From Rickettsiales bacterium (GTDB lineage: Bacteria; Pseudomonadota; Alphaproteobacteria; Rickettsiales; UBA1997), in the NCBI GenBank assembly GCA_947425005.1, contig CANDYP010000026.1, positions 1-14,682 of the forward strand: DNA of 14,682 nucleotides. Direction: 5' to 3'. Position 1 is the first letter of the stretch; every line of letters starts with the position of its first letter. Below the pieces are notes generated by a model. That model did not search any database. It saw only the letters and a program-made list of their open reading frames with translations, and was not told where the DNA came from. Positions 1 through 5,411 of this stretch are shown here, in pieces. The position numbers and the translations under genes were made by a program.

Positions 1-27
1 TTAACAATCCAACCCAAAGTTGGCCTG

Positions 28-56
28 CCAACCGAAGCTCACAGAGCGAAGGTTGG
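28..56. repeat. small inverted repeat at the 3' end of tRNA-Leu
   Basis: Arms ccaacc (28-33) and ggttgg (51-56) pair perfectly, and an inner gctc/gagc stem (37-40 with 44-47) closes a 3-nt loop. The right arm overlaps the encoded CCA end of the tRNA. On the minus strand it would form just after the mature tRNA, so it could help 3' processing or termination, but no T-tract follows it. A second overlapping hairpin, gttgg/ccaac, is possible further on. Function is uncertain. Confidence 0.35.
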
Positions 57-138
57 TGCGGATAGAGGGACTTGAACCCACATGCCTTGCGGCGCTAGAT
101 CCTAAGTCTAGTGCGTCTGCCAATTTCGCCATATCCGC
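54..138 (-). tRNA. tRNA-Leu (anticodon UAG), CCA encoded
   Basis: Read on the minus strand, the 7-bp acceptor stem GCGGATA/TATCCGC is perfect. The anticodon stem CTAGA/TCTAG closes the loop CTTAGGA, giving anticodon TAG, which reads CUA and CUN leucine codons. A long variable arm follows, as expected for a class II tRNA-Leu. The T-loop TTCAAGT is present. The T-stem (GTGGG/CCCTC) has one T-T mismatch at its second pair. Discriminator A is followed by an encoded CCA at 54-56. No convincing promoter is visible just upstream, where the 151-276 palindrome lies. It may therefore depend on a promoter further away. Confidence 0.95.
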
Positions 139-150
139 GGGAGAACCTGT

Positions 151-276
151 TTAAATCTCTACCTGCAACGGCCGTAAATGGCGGATTTCCTGCGCTCCGC
201 TGCTCACGTACCTTAAGTACGCTGCGCTGCGGTGCTCGCAAATCCACCATTTCCGACTCGTTGCAGCGAGATTTAA
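151..276. repeat. palindromic repeat element, ~126 bp
   Basis: The outer arms ttaaatctc (151-159) and gagatttaa (268-276) are perfect complements. Inside them ctgcaacg/cgttgcag, aaatgg/ccattt and ggattt/aaatcc also pair in order. The centre is gtac-cttaag-gtac-like (208-220), flanked by imperfect gcgctccgctgctc / gctgcgctgcggtgctc sequence. It fills the gap between the tRNA-Leu and the rpmA terminator. The layout resembles the palindromic elements known from Rickettsiales and related genomes, but family membership is inference. An open frame that crosses it and the tRNA complement is not credible as a gene. Confidence 0.75.
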
Positions 277-289
277 GACGAGTTCTGAG

Positions 290-312
290 AGATTTGAAGG
301 AGATTCAAATCT
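290..312. repeat. hairpin next to the rpmA terminator
   Basis: Perfect 9-bp arms agatttgaa (290-298) and ttcaaatct (304-312) enclose a 5-nt loop. It follows the rpmA terminator in the direction of minus-strand transcription. It is AT-rich and has no T-run of its own, so it is probably a remnant repeat or a backup structure. Confidence 0.4.
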
Positions 313-320
313 TGAAAAAC

Positions 321-348
321 AAAAAGCCCGACCAAGATCGGGCTTTTT
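321..348 (-). terminator. rho-independent terminator of rplU-rpmA
   Basis: The stem agcccga/tcgggct closes a 6-nt loop and is flanked by A- and T-runs. On the minus strand it reads as a G/C stem followed by TTTTTGTTTTT, starting about 8 nt after the rpmA stop codon. The A/T flanks make it plausibly bidirectional. This is the most canonical terminator in the window. Confidence 0.88.
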
Positions 349-355
349 TTAAAAC

Positions 356-625
356 TTAAGCTACTGCAGCAACTGGATTTACGTCGATGTAAATTCTGTC
401 TTTGCGAGCGCTTTTTACGAAAGTAACGATGCCTTCAATTTTAGCGAAAATCGTGTGATCTTTGCCAATGCCGACATTTTTACCGGGATGCCATTTAGTG
501 CCTCTTTGGCGAACGATGATGTTGCCTGGGATGACGAACTGACTACCGAATTTTTTAACACCTAATCTTCTACCTGCCGAATCGCGACCGTTTCTTGAAC
601 TACCGCCGGCTTTCTTGGTGGCCAT
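356..625 (-). CDS. rpmA: 50S ribosomal protein L27
   Basis: This is the 89-residue L27 protein of the large ribosomal subunit, whose N-terminal tail reaches towards the peptidyl transferase centre. The sequence begins MATKKAGGSSRNGRDS and contains GRRLGVKKFG, then VIPGNIIVRQRG and WHPGKNVGIGKDHTIFA, all standard L27 signatures, at full family length. It lacks the extended cleaved N-terminus seen in Firmicutes L27. The start is supported by GGAG five bases upstream, the only clear Shine-Dalgarno site among these genes. It lies 73 bp downstream of rplU in the usual rplU-rpmA order and ends just before a strong terminator. obgE, which often follows this pair, is absent here. Confidence 0.98.
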   Translation of the reverse strand: MATKKAGGSSRNGRDSAGRRLGVKKFGSQFVIPGNIIVRQRGTKWHPGKNVGIGKDHTIFAKIEGIVTFVKSARKDRIYIDVNPVAAVA

Positions 626-698
626 GATGACTCCATGATTTTGTTAAATAACCCAATCGCTTAAAAACTGAAGGTTACCGTACTGTTTGTTAATTGAA

Positions 699-1013
699 TT
701 ACGCTTTGATCGACAAGATTCTGATTTCAGTTCTGAACTGACGGTGACCTTGTTTTCTTCTAGAGTTTTGTCTTCTTCTTTTTTTGAAGATGATGACTTT
801 TGTTCCTTTGTAAGTTTTGACAATTTCGGCTTCAACTTGAGCGCCTTGGATTAGCGGGCTTCCGAAAGTTGCTTCGGCCGCGTCATTTTGAAAAAATAAC
901 ACGTCATTTAAAGTGATTTTTGAACCAGCTTCACCCTCGATTTTTTCAACCGTGATTCTTTCATTTGGCGCAACGCGATATTGCTTGCCGCCAGTTTCAA
1001 TGATTGCGAACAT
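699..1013 (-). CDS. rplU: 50S ribosomal protein L21
   Basis: This is the 104-residue L21 protein, which binds 23S rRNA in the large subunit. It starts MFAIIETGGKQYRV and ends with the basic L21 signature KKRRRQNSRRKQGHRQ (about residues 77-92) followed by TEIRI. Length and start match the family. It is the first gene of the rplU-rpmA operon, preceded by a sigma70-like promoter and an approximately 88-nt leader that may be structured. No Shine-Dalgarno sequence is visible before the ATG, where the mRNA reads AAATCAAATT. Confidence 0.98.
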   Translation of the reverse strand: MFAIIETGGKQYRVAPNERITVEKIEGEAGSKITLNDVLFFQNDAAEATFGSPLIQGAQVEAEIVKTYKGTKVIIFKKRRRQNSRRKQGHRQFRTEIRILSIKA

Positions 1014-1101
1014 AATTTGATTTTGAGATAATTTGAGTGCCTCTGCTCGAGGTTGGTAGGCTTTGTTGAGACATCTAAAAGCAACTCGGGCACGAAGAGG
1101 C
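1014..1101 (-). promoter_or_regulatory. candidate structured 5' leader of rplU mRNA
   Basis: On the minus strand the predicted transcript would begin at about 1101, exactly at GCCTCT. Three helices nest in order: GCCTCT (1101-1096) with AGAGGC (1044-1039), CGAG (1088-1085) with CTCG (1051-1048), and GCTTT (1082-1078) with AAAGC (1064-1060). An alternative pairing, GTGCC (1093-1089) with GGCAC (1041-1037), would exclude the outer helix. Autoregulatory leaders before ribosomal protein operons are well established, including for L21 in Firmicutes. Whether this one regulates is inference. It could also simply stabilise the 5' end. Confidence 0.45.
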
Positions 1102-1106
1102 GCGGC

Positions 1107-1134
1107 AATCTAGAAAGGGAGATCTTTTTGTCAA
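1107..1134 (-). promoter_or_regulatory. sigma70-type promoter of rplU-rpmA
   Basis: On the minus strand a perfect -35 TTGACA (1134-1129) is followed after 16 bp by the -10 TAGATT (1112-1107, 4 of 6 consensus). Transcription would start near 1101-1100, about 88 nt before the rplU start codon. Confidence 0.7.
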
Positions 1135-1300
1135 GCTTCTATTTTTTAAAGTTTTTAAGAACTTGTCCTAAGTCTTGGCTAAATTTTTAAGAGATTTTTT
1201 TAAGAGACTTTTTTGCAGGGCGGTTAAGCTCAAATCATCCCCGCAATTTCTCCTGCGATTTCCCGCAATTCCAAAAACAAGTCCAAAAATATCCCTTGGC

Positions 1301-2689
1301 ATGACCAAACTTTTCGAAGCAAAAAAACGCCTCTACCCACAAAGCGTTAAAGGGCGATTCAGAAAAATCAAATCCGTCCTCAGTGTAATTTTTTTAAGCA
1401 TTTACTTGTTCTTGCCGTTACTCCGATTCGATCGCGGGGTAGATGCCCCAAATCAAGCGGTTCTAATCGATTTCCCCCACAGCAAAGCCTATTTTTTTGC
1501 CATTGAAATCTGGCCTCAGGAAGTTTTTTACTTGGCGGGAATCCTGATCATTGCTGCCGTGGCGCTGTTTTTTGTCACTTCGCTTTTCGGAAGAATTTGG
1601 TGCGGTTACGCCTGTTTCCAAACGGTCTGGACCGACATCTTCATCGCCATTGAAAGATTTTTTCAGGGCGATCGCAATGAGCGCATTTTGCTCGATCGTC
1701 GAAAAAATTTCGAAAAATTCTGGCGTAAATCGCTGACTCATTCGTGTTGGATTTTAGTCGGCATCATCACCGGCATCGGCTTTGTTGGCTACTTCGTTGA
1801 CTCAATCGACCTCGTAAAAAATCTACTCATCTTGCAATTTGATTGGACGGCGCTGGGCTGGATCACCGGCATTGCCGCCTCCACTTACATCATGGCCGGG
1901 TTTGCGCGCGAGCATGTTTGCACTTACATGTGCCCCTACTCGCGTTTCCAATCGGCAATGTTCGACGAGAACACTTTAATCATCACTTACGACCAAAAAC
2001 GCGGCGAGCCGCGCGGTAAGCTCAAACAAGGCGAGACTTTTGAAAATCGCGGCGATTGCATCGACTGCAAACAATGTGTCGTAGTTTGCCCGACCGGCAT
2101 CGACATTCGTAACGGCCTGCAAATGGAATGCATTGCCTGCGGCTTGTGCGTTGACGCCTGCGACAATGTAATGGAAAAAATCGGGCGTCCCAAAGGCTTA
2201 ATTCGCTACGACACTGAAAAGAATTTACTCAATCCAAGCCCGCAAAATAAATTCAAATTTTTGAAGCCGAGAACCTTTTGTTACTCAGCGATTTTGTTGC
2301 TGGTTTGCAGCTTGGTAATGCACGGATTAATCGCGAAAGCAACTTTGGAAGTGGGCGCGATTCCTGACCGCAACCCTCTCTTCGTCACCCTTTCCGACGG
2401 CTCTGTGCGCAATGGTTACACGATTAAAATCATGAACAAAACTCACGAGAAAAAAGTTTTTGCGCTGGAGGTGGTTGAGCCGGCTGAGGCTGTAATCAAA
2501 GCTCAAGGGGTGGATGTGCAGAATGTTTCTGTCGATCAAGATTCGGTCGGAACCTTCAAAATCTACGCCATTTTGCCGCGGGAATTTTTAGCCAAAAATG
2601 CTGAGGGGAGAAATTTTTTGAATCTGGTCGTGAAGGATGTAGCAGGAGCGGAGGAGAAAAAAATTCAGGCGGTGTTCATTAGTAAGTAG
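1301..2689 (+). CDS. ccoG: CcoG (RdxA/FixG) cytochrome oxidase assembly ferredoxin
   Basis: This is a membrane-bound polyferredoxin of the CcoG/RdxA/FixG family, involved in copper handling during cbb3-type cytochrome c oxidase assembly. Numbered from ATG 1301 (462 aa), it has hydrophobic segments near the N-terminus, in the middle (around the GRIWCGYACFQTVW stretch) and before the C-terminal domain. Two CxxCxxCxxxC-type clusters bind 4Fe-4S centres: C253, C256, C259, C263 and C277, C280, C283, C287. The C-terminal ~110 residues form the Ig-like accessory domain. The frame is open upstream to a TTG at 1175, adding 42 basic residues. I prefer ATG 1301 because family proteins begin near TKLFEAKKRLYPQSVKGRFR, though neither start has a Shine-Dalgarno site. 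The ccoNOP and ccoHIS genes are not in the window. Confidence 0.93.
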   Translation: MTKLFEAKKRLYPQSVKGRFRKIKSVLSVIFLSIYLFLPLLRFDRGVDAPNQAVLIDFPHSKAYFFAIEIWPQEVFYLAGILIIAAVALFFVTSLFGRIWCGYACFQTVWTDIFIAIERFFQGDRNERILLDRRKNFEKFWRKSLTHSCWILVGIITGIGFVGYFVDSIDLVKNLLILQFDWTALGWITGIAASTYIMAGFAREHVCTYMCPYSRFQSAMFDENTLIITYDQKRGEPRGKLKQGETFENRGDCIDCKQCVVVCPTGIDIRNGLQMECIACGLCVDACDNVMEKIGRPKGLIRYDTEKNLLNPSPQNKFKFLKPRTFCYSAILLLVCSLVMHGLIAKATLEVGAIPDRNPLFVTLSDGSVRNGYTIKIMNKTHEKKVFALEVVEPAEAVIKAQGVDVQNVSVDQDSVGTFKIYAILPREFLAKNAEGRNFLNLVVKDVAGAEEKKIQAVFISK

Positions 2690-2739
2690 TTGCTGGTTGT
2701 TGGTTGTTAGCAAGTTGTCAAAACCAACAACCAGCAACT
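2688..2739. terminator. inverted repeat between convergent ccoG and holC
   Basis: Perfect 18-bp arms (2688-2705 and 2722-2739; left arm agttgctggttgttggtt) enclose a 16-nt loop. The left arm overlaps the last two bases of the ccoG stop codon, and the right arm ends 7 bp from the holC stop codon. Its position between convergent genes suggests a bidirectional terminator or mRNA 3'-end stabiliser. There is no strong T-run, so intrinsic termination is not certain. Confidence 0.65.
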
Positions 2740-2746
2740 AAACAAT

Positions 2747-3193
2747 TTAGATCGCCGACTTCACCCACTTCCCATCTTCCTTTTTGTAGGAATTAAACTT
2801 AGTCGCGAAGTTCTGATATTTTTTTGCCACAGCCTTCGCCGCATCGATTTCCAGCATGTCGAAAAAATAAAAAACTCGAGAAAAGCTTTTGACAAAATCT
2901 TCTGAAGCCTTCTCGGACAAGACCAAATAATCGGCCTTGTTGGCATTTTGCTCTTTGTCAGAAATTAAAATTGGCTGTCTTTCCAGCACAAAATCTTTGT
3001 CAAAAATTGTGATGTGCGGGATGAATTTGTTTTTGCCGTAAGTCCAAAGGCCGTCATCAATTTCTTTGATGCGAATTTGGTTTGTCGAAAAAATAAAAGC
3101 TTTTTTGTCTTCTTCTAAAACTTTGAGCAGCAGTGGTGCGATTGAGCGCGACAGGCTTTCATCACATTGGTAAAAATTAATTTCAGTGGCCAT
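2747..3193 (-). CDS. holC: DNA polymerase III chi subunit
   Basis: This 148-residue protein matches the HolC family, the chi subunit of the polymerase III clamp-loader complex that contacts SSB. Visible family traits are the N-terminal INFYQCDESL strand, the helix with IAPLLLKVLEEDKKAFIF, and IDDGLWTYGKNKFIPHI, followed by a strand like PILISDK and the C-terminal FFDMLEIDAAKAVAKKY region. It begins 13 bp after the rppH stop codon on the same strand, so the two are probably co-transcribed. No Shine-Dalgarno site precedes the ATG. Divergence is high, as usual for HolC, but the overall pattern is clear. Confidence 0.86.
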   Translation of the reverse strand: MATEINFYQCDESLSRSIAPLLLKVLEEDKKAFIFSTNQIRIKEIDDGLWTYGKNKFIPHITIFDKDFVLERQPILISDKEQNANKADYLVLSEKASEDFVKSFSRVFYFFDMLEIDAAKAVAKKYQNFATKFNSYKKEDGKWVKSAI

Positions 3194-3206
3194 TTTGATT
3201 AGTTAA

Positions 3207-3710
3207 TTACAAAAATTCGTAAAATTCTTTGAGCACATCTTGGTAAAGATCGCGTTTGAAAGACACGATGGCGCTGACGATTTCGTCCTTGCTCACCCAT
3301 TTCCATTCTGAAAATTCGGGGTCTTCGGTTTTAACGTTAATCGCGCTGTCATCGCTCAGAAATTCGATGAGGTACCATCGTTGTTTTTGGCCTAAATATT
3401 TGCCGCCCCAAAATCTTTTCTGTAACTTGTAGGGCAAATTGTAGTAGTAGTGAATCTCGCTTTTTTTGAGGGTTTTGACGCTGGCATCGGTGATTCCGGT
3501 TTCTTCTTTTAACTCGCGGAGCATGGCCTCATCTTCACTTTCGCCGGCATCCAAGCCACCTTGCGGCATTTGCCAAGCATCAGAATGATTGTCGATTCTT
3601 TTACCCACAAAAATTTTTTTCTCTTTGTTGAGAATCATGATTCCAACACCGCTGCGGTAAAGATAGTCAGGTTTCCCCGGCAGTGTGTTGGGAGGTTGGG
3701 GAAGATTCAT
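3207..3710 (-). CDS. rppH: RNA pyrophosphohydrolase (Nudix)
   Basis: RppH removes pyrophosphate from the 5' triphosphate end of mRNA, which opens it to RNase E decay. The 167-residue protein starts its core with YRSGVGIMILNKEKKIFVGKR and carries a complete Nudix box: G51, E57, R65-E66, E69-E70, G72. The RppH-type flanking motifs are present: WQMPQGG before the box, and GQKQRWYL and PEFSEWKWV after it. Length is typical for alphaproteobacterial RppH. It is the upstream gene of a minus-strand pair with holC and is divergent from thrC. No Shine-Dalgarno site is visible. Confidence 0.95.
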   Translation of the reverse strand: MNLPQPPNTLPGKPDYLYRSGVGIMILNKEKKIFVGKRIDNHSDAWQMPQGGLDAGESEDEAMLRELKEETGITDASVKTLKKSEIHYYYNLPYKLQKRFWGGKYLGQKQRWYLIEFLSDDSAINVKTEDPEFSEWKWVSKDEIVSAIVSFKRDLYQDVLKEFYEFL

Positions 3711-3723
3711 GAGGTACGAAAAT

Positions 3724-3752
3724 TTGACTTATTTTTGCTGCGCGAATAAATT
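3724..3752 (+). promoter_or_regulatory. sigma70-type promoter of thrC
   Basis: A -35 TTGACT (3724-3729, 5 of 6) and a -10 TAAATT (3747-3752, 4 of 6) are separated by exactly 17 bp. Transcription would start near 3759, giving an approximately 84-nt leader before the thrC ATG. The leader contains no obvious attenuator or Thr/Ile-rich leader peptide. Confidence 0.6.
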
Positions 3753-3842
3753 TTTATGAAACTAAAAAGGATCAAAAAAAAATCAAACCTTAACTGGTTC
3801 GCCGCGTTAATTTAGCATTCCCCCAATTAATTCCAAAATTTT

Positions 3843-5249
3843 ATGAAATACATTTCGACTCGTGGCGCCGCGCCAATTCTTGCTTTCGAAGATGTCGTGT
3901 TGCAAGGACTCGCCGCAGATGGCGGTCTTTACGTGCCGGAATTTTTGCCAGAATTTTCCGAGAGCAAAATTGCCGCGATGAAAAAGATGAGCTACCCAGA
4001 ATTATTTTTTGAAGTAACCGAGCATTTCATCGGTGACCAAATCGATCACGAAACTTACAAAAAAATCATCGCAAAATCTTACCAGAATTTTTCTCACGAA
4101 GCGATCGCGCCTTTAAAACAATTAAGCAGCAACGAATTTTTGCTCGAACTTTTCCACGGCCCCACTTTGGCTTTCAAAGATTTTGCGCTGCAATTTTTGG
4201 GAAATTTGCTCGACTATTTTTTACAAAAACGCGGCGAAAAAATTGTGATTATTGGCGCCACGTCGGGCGACACCGGATCGGCTGCGATCCAAGGTTGTAA
4301 GGCCTGTAAGAATGCTTCAATTTTCATTTTGCACCCCCACAACAAAGTTTCGGAAGTGCAAAGAAAACAAATGACCACCGTACTTGAAGACAATGTTTTT
4401 AACATCGCGCTCGAGGGAAATTTTGACGATTGCCAAAACATGGTGAAGAAAATGTTTGGCGACCAAAAATTCTTAAATGGCAAAAGAATGGTGGCGGTAA
4501 ATTCCATCAACTTCGCCCGCATCATGGCGCAGGTCGTTTACTATTTTTACGCGGCTTTGCGACTGGGCGTTGACGAAAAAAATCCAGTTTCTTTCGCAGT
4601 ACCCACCGGAAATTTCGGCGACATTTACGCCGGATTTTTGGCCAAAAAAATGGGACTAAACATTAACAAACTAATCATCGCCACCAACGAAAACGACATT
4701 CTGCACCGCTTTTTGCAAAACAACGATTACAGCCGCGGTGAGGCTAAAGACACCATTTCGCCAAGCATGAACATCCAAGTTTCCAGCAATTTCGAACGTT
4801 TACTTTTCGACGCTTACAAAGAGCAAAAATCGGAAGAAAAATTAGCGGAATTAATGAAAGAATTTGAGCGAGTCGGCACGCTGAAAGCCGATCACGACGT
4901 TTTGCAAAACATCAAAAAAGATTTCGATTCTTACGCCATTGACGACAAAAAAACTGCCGAAAAAATCAAAGAAGTTTTTGTCAAAACCGGCGAAATCCTT
5001 GATCCGCACAGCGCCATCGGCTTTGCTGCCAGCAACGAATTCATTAAAAGTAAATCTTACCGCGGCGAATTAGTCGTCACTTTAGCCACCGCTCACCCCG
5101 CCAAATTCCCGGAATCTGTAATCAAAGCCACCGGCCAGAACCCAGAGCTACCAAGCTTCCTCAAAGACCTCTTTACCCTTGATGAAAGAATGACCGTACT
5201 CGCAAAAAACACCGACACAGTAAAAAAATTCATTTCGGAGAGAATTTGA
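3843..5249 (+). CDS. thrC: threonine synthase
   Basis: ThrC is the PLP enzyme that converts O-phospho-L-homoserine to L-threonine, the last step of threonine synthesis. The 468-residue protein begins MKYISTRGAAP and LAADGGLYVPE, the standard N-terminal domain. The PLP lysine is K112 within HGPTLAFKDFALQF. The phosphate-binding segment GATSGDTGSAAIQG starts at about residue 138, and VPTGNFGDIYAGF follows in the large domain. Length fits the long ThrC type (460-480 aa) of Proteobacteria. It stands alone here, behind its own promoter, without hom or thrB. A palindrome cluster begins 7 bp after its TGA. Confidence 0.97.
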   Translation: MKYISTRGAAPILAFEDVVLQGLAADGGLYVPEFLPEFSESKIAAMKKMSYPELFFEVTEHFIGDQIDHETYKKIIAKSYQNFSHEAIAPLKQLSSNEFLLELFHGPTLAFKDFALQFLGNLLDYFLQKRGEKIVIIGATSGDTGSAAIQGCKACKNASIFILHPHNKVSEVQRKQMTTVLEDNVFNIALEGNFDDCQNMVKKMFGDQKFLNGKRMVAVNSINFARIMAQVVYYFYAALRLGVDEKNPVSFAVPTGNFGDIYAGFLAKKMGLNINKLIIATNENDILHRFLQNNDYSRGEAKDTISPSMNIQVSSNFERLLFDAYKEQKSEEKLAELMKEFERVGTLKADHDVLQNIKKDFDSYAIDDKKTAEKIKEVFVKTGEILDPHSAIGFAASNEFIKSKSYRGELVVTLATAHPAKFPESVIKATGQNPELPSFLKDLFTLDERMTVLAKNTDTVKKFISERI

Positions 5250-5255
5250 AAGTTC

Positions 5256-5382
5256 CGAAGCCGTTGGTTGAGCTTCGTTAAAATCCCTGCCGCTGGTTGA
5301 GCGGAGTCGAAACCCCGTGAGTTTGTCTGCTTGGATTGAGCAGTAGGAACCTCGCGAGGTTTCGACTCCGCTCAACCGGCGG
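5256..5382. repeat. palindromic repeat, ggttgagcggagtcgaaacc type
   Basis: The main palindrome has 32-bp arms (5290-5321 and 5351-5382) with three mismatches; both arms contain ggttgagcggagtcgaaacc in opposite orientation. A smaller hairpin, cgaagc/gcttcg (5256-5261 with 5272-5277), carries a degenerate ggttgag unit just upstream. The block fills most of the 162-bp thrC-ccmF gap. The same core occurs, internally expanded, at 14003-14152. It may act as the thrC terminator, but no T-run follows on the plus strand beyond gcggttttt. Confidence 0.85.
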
Positions 5383-5411
5383 TTTTTGGTAATTCGGTAA
5401 TTTTACAAATC

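Noticed and set aside
111..359. An 82-codon open frame on the plus strand
   Set aside because: It starts inside the tRNA-Leu complement and runs through the palindromic element and the rpmA terminator. All of its sequence is explained by those features.
1175..1300. 42-residue N-terminal extension of CcoG from a TTG codon
   Set aside because: The extra residues are basic and unlike CcoG N-termini, no Shine-Dalgarno site precedes the TTG, and family proteins start near the ATG at 1301. It is kept as an alternative only.
3756..3815. A 19-codon frame between rppH and thrC, as a possible leader peptide
   Set aside because: Its ATG lies only 3 bp after the -10 box, upstream of the predicted transcript start, and it has no run of Thr or Ile codons expected of a thr attenuator.
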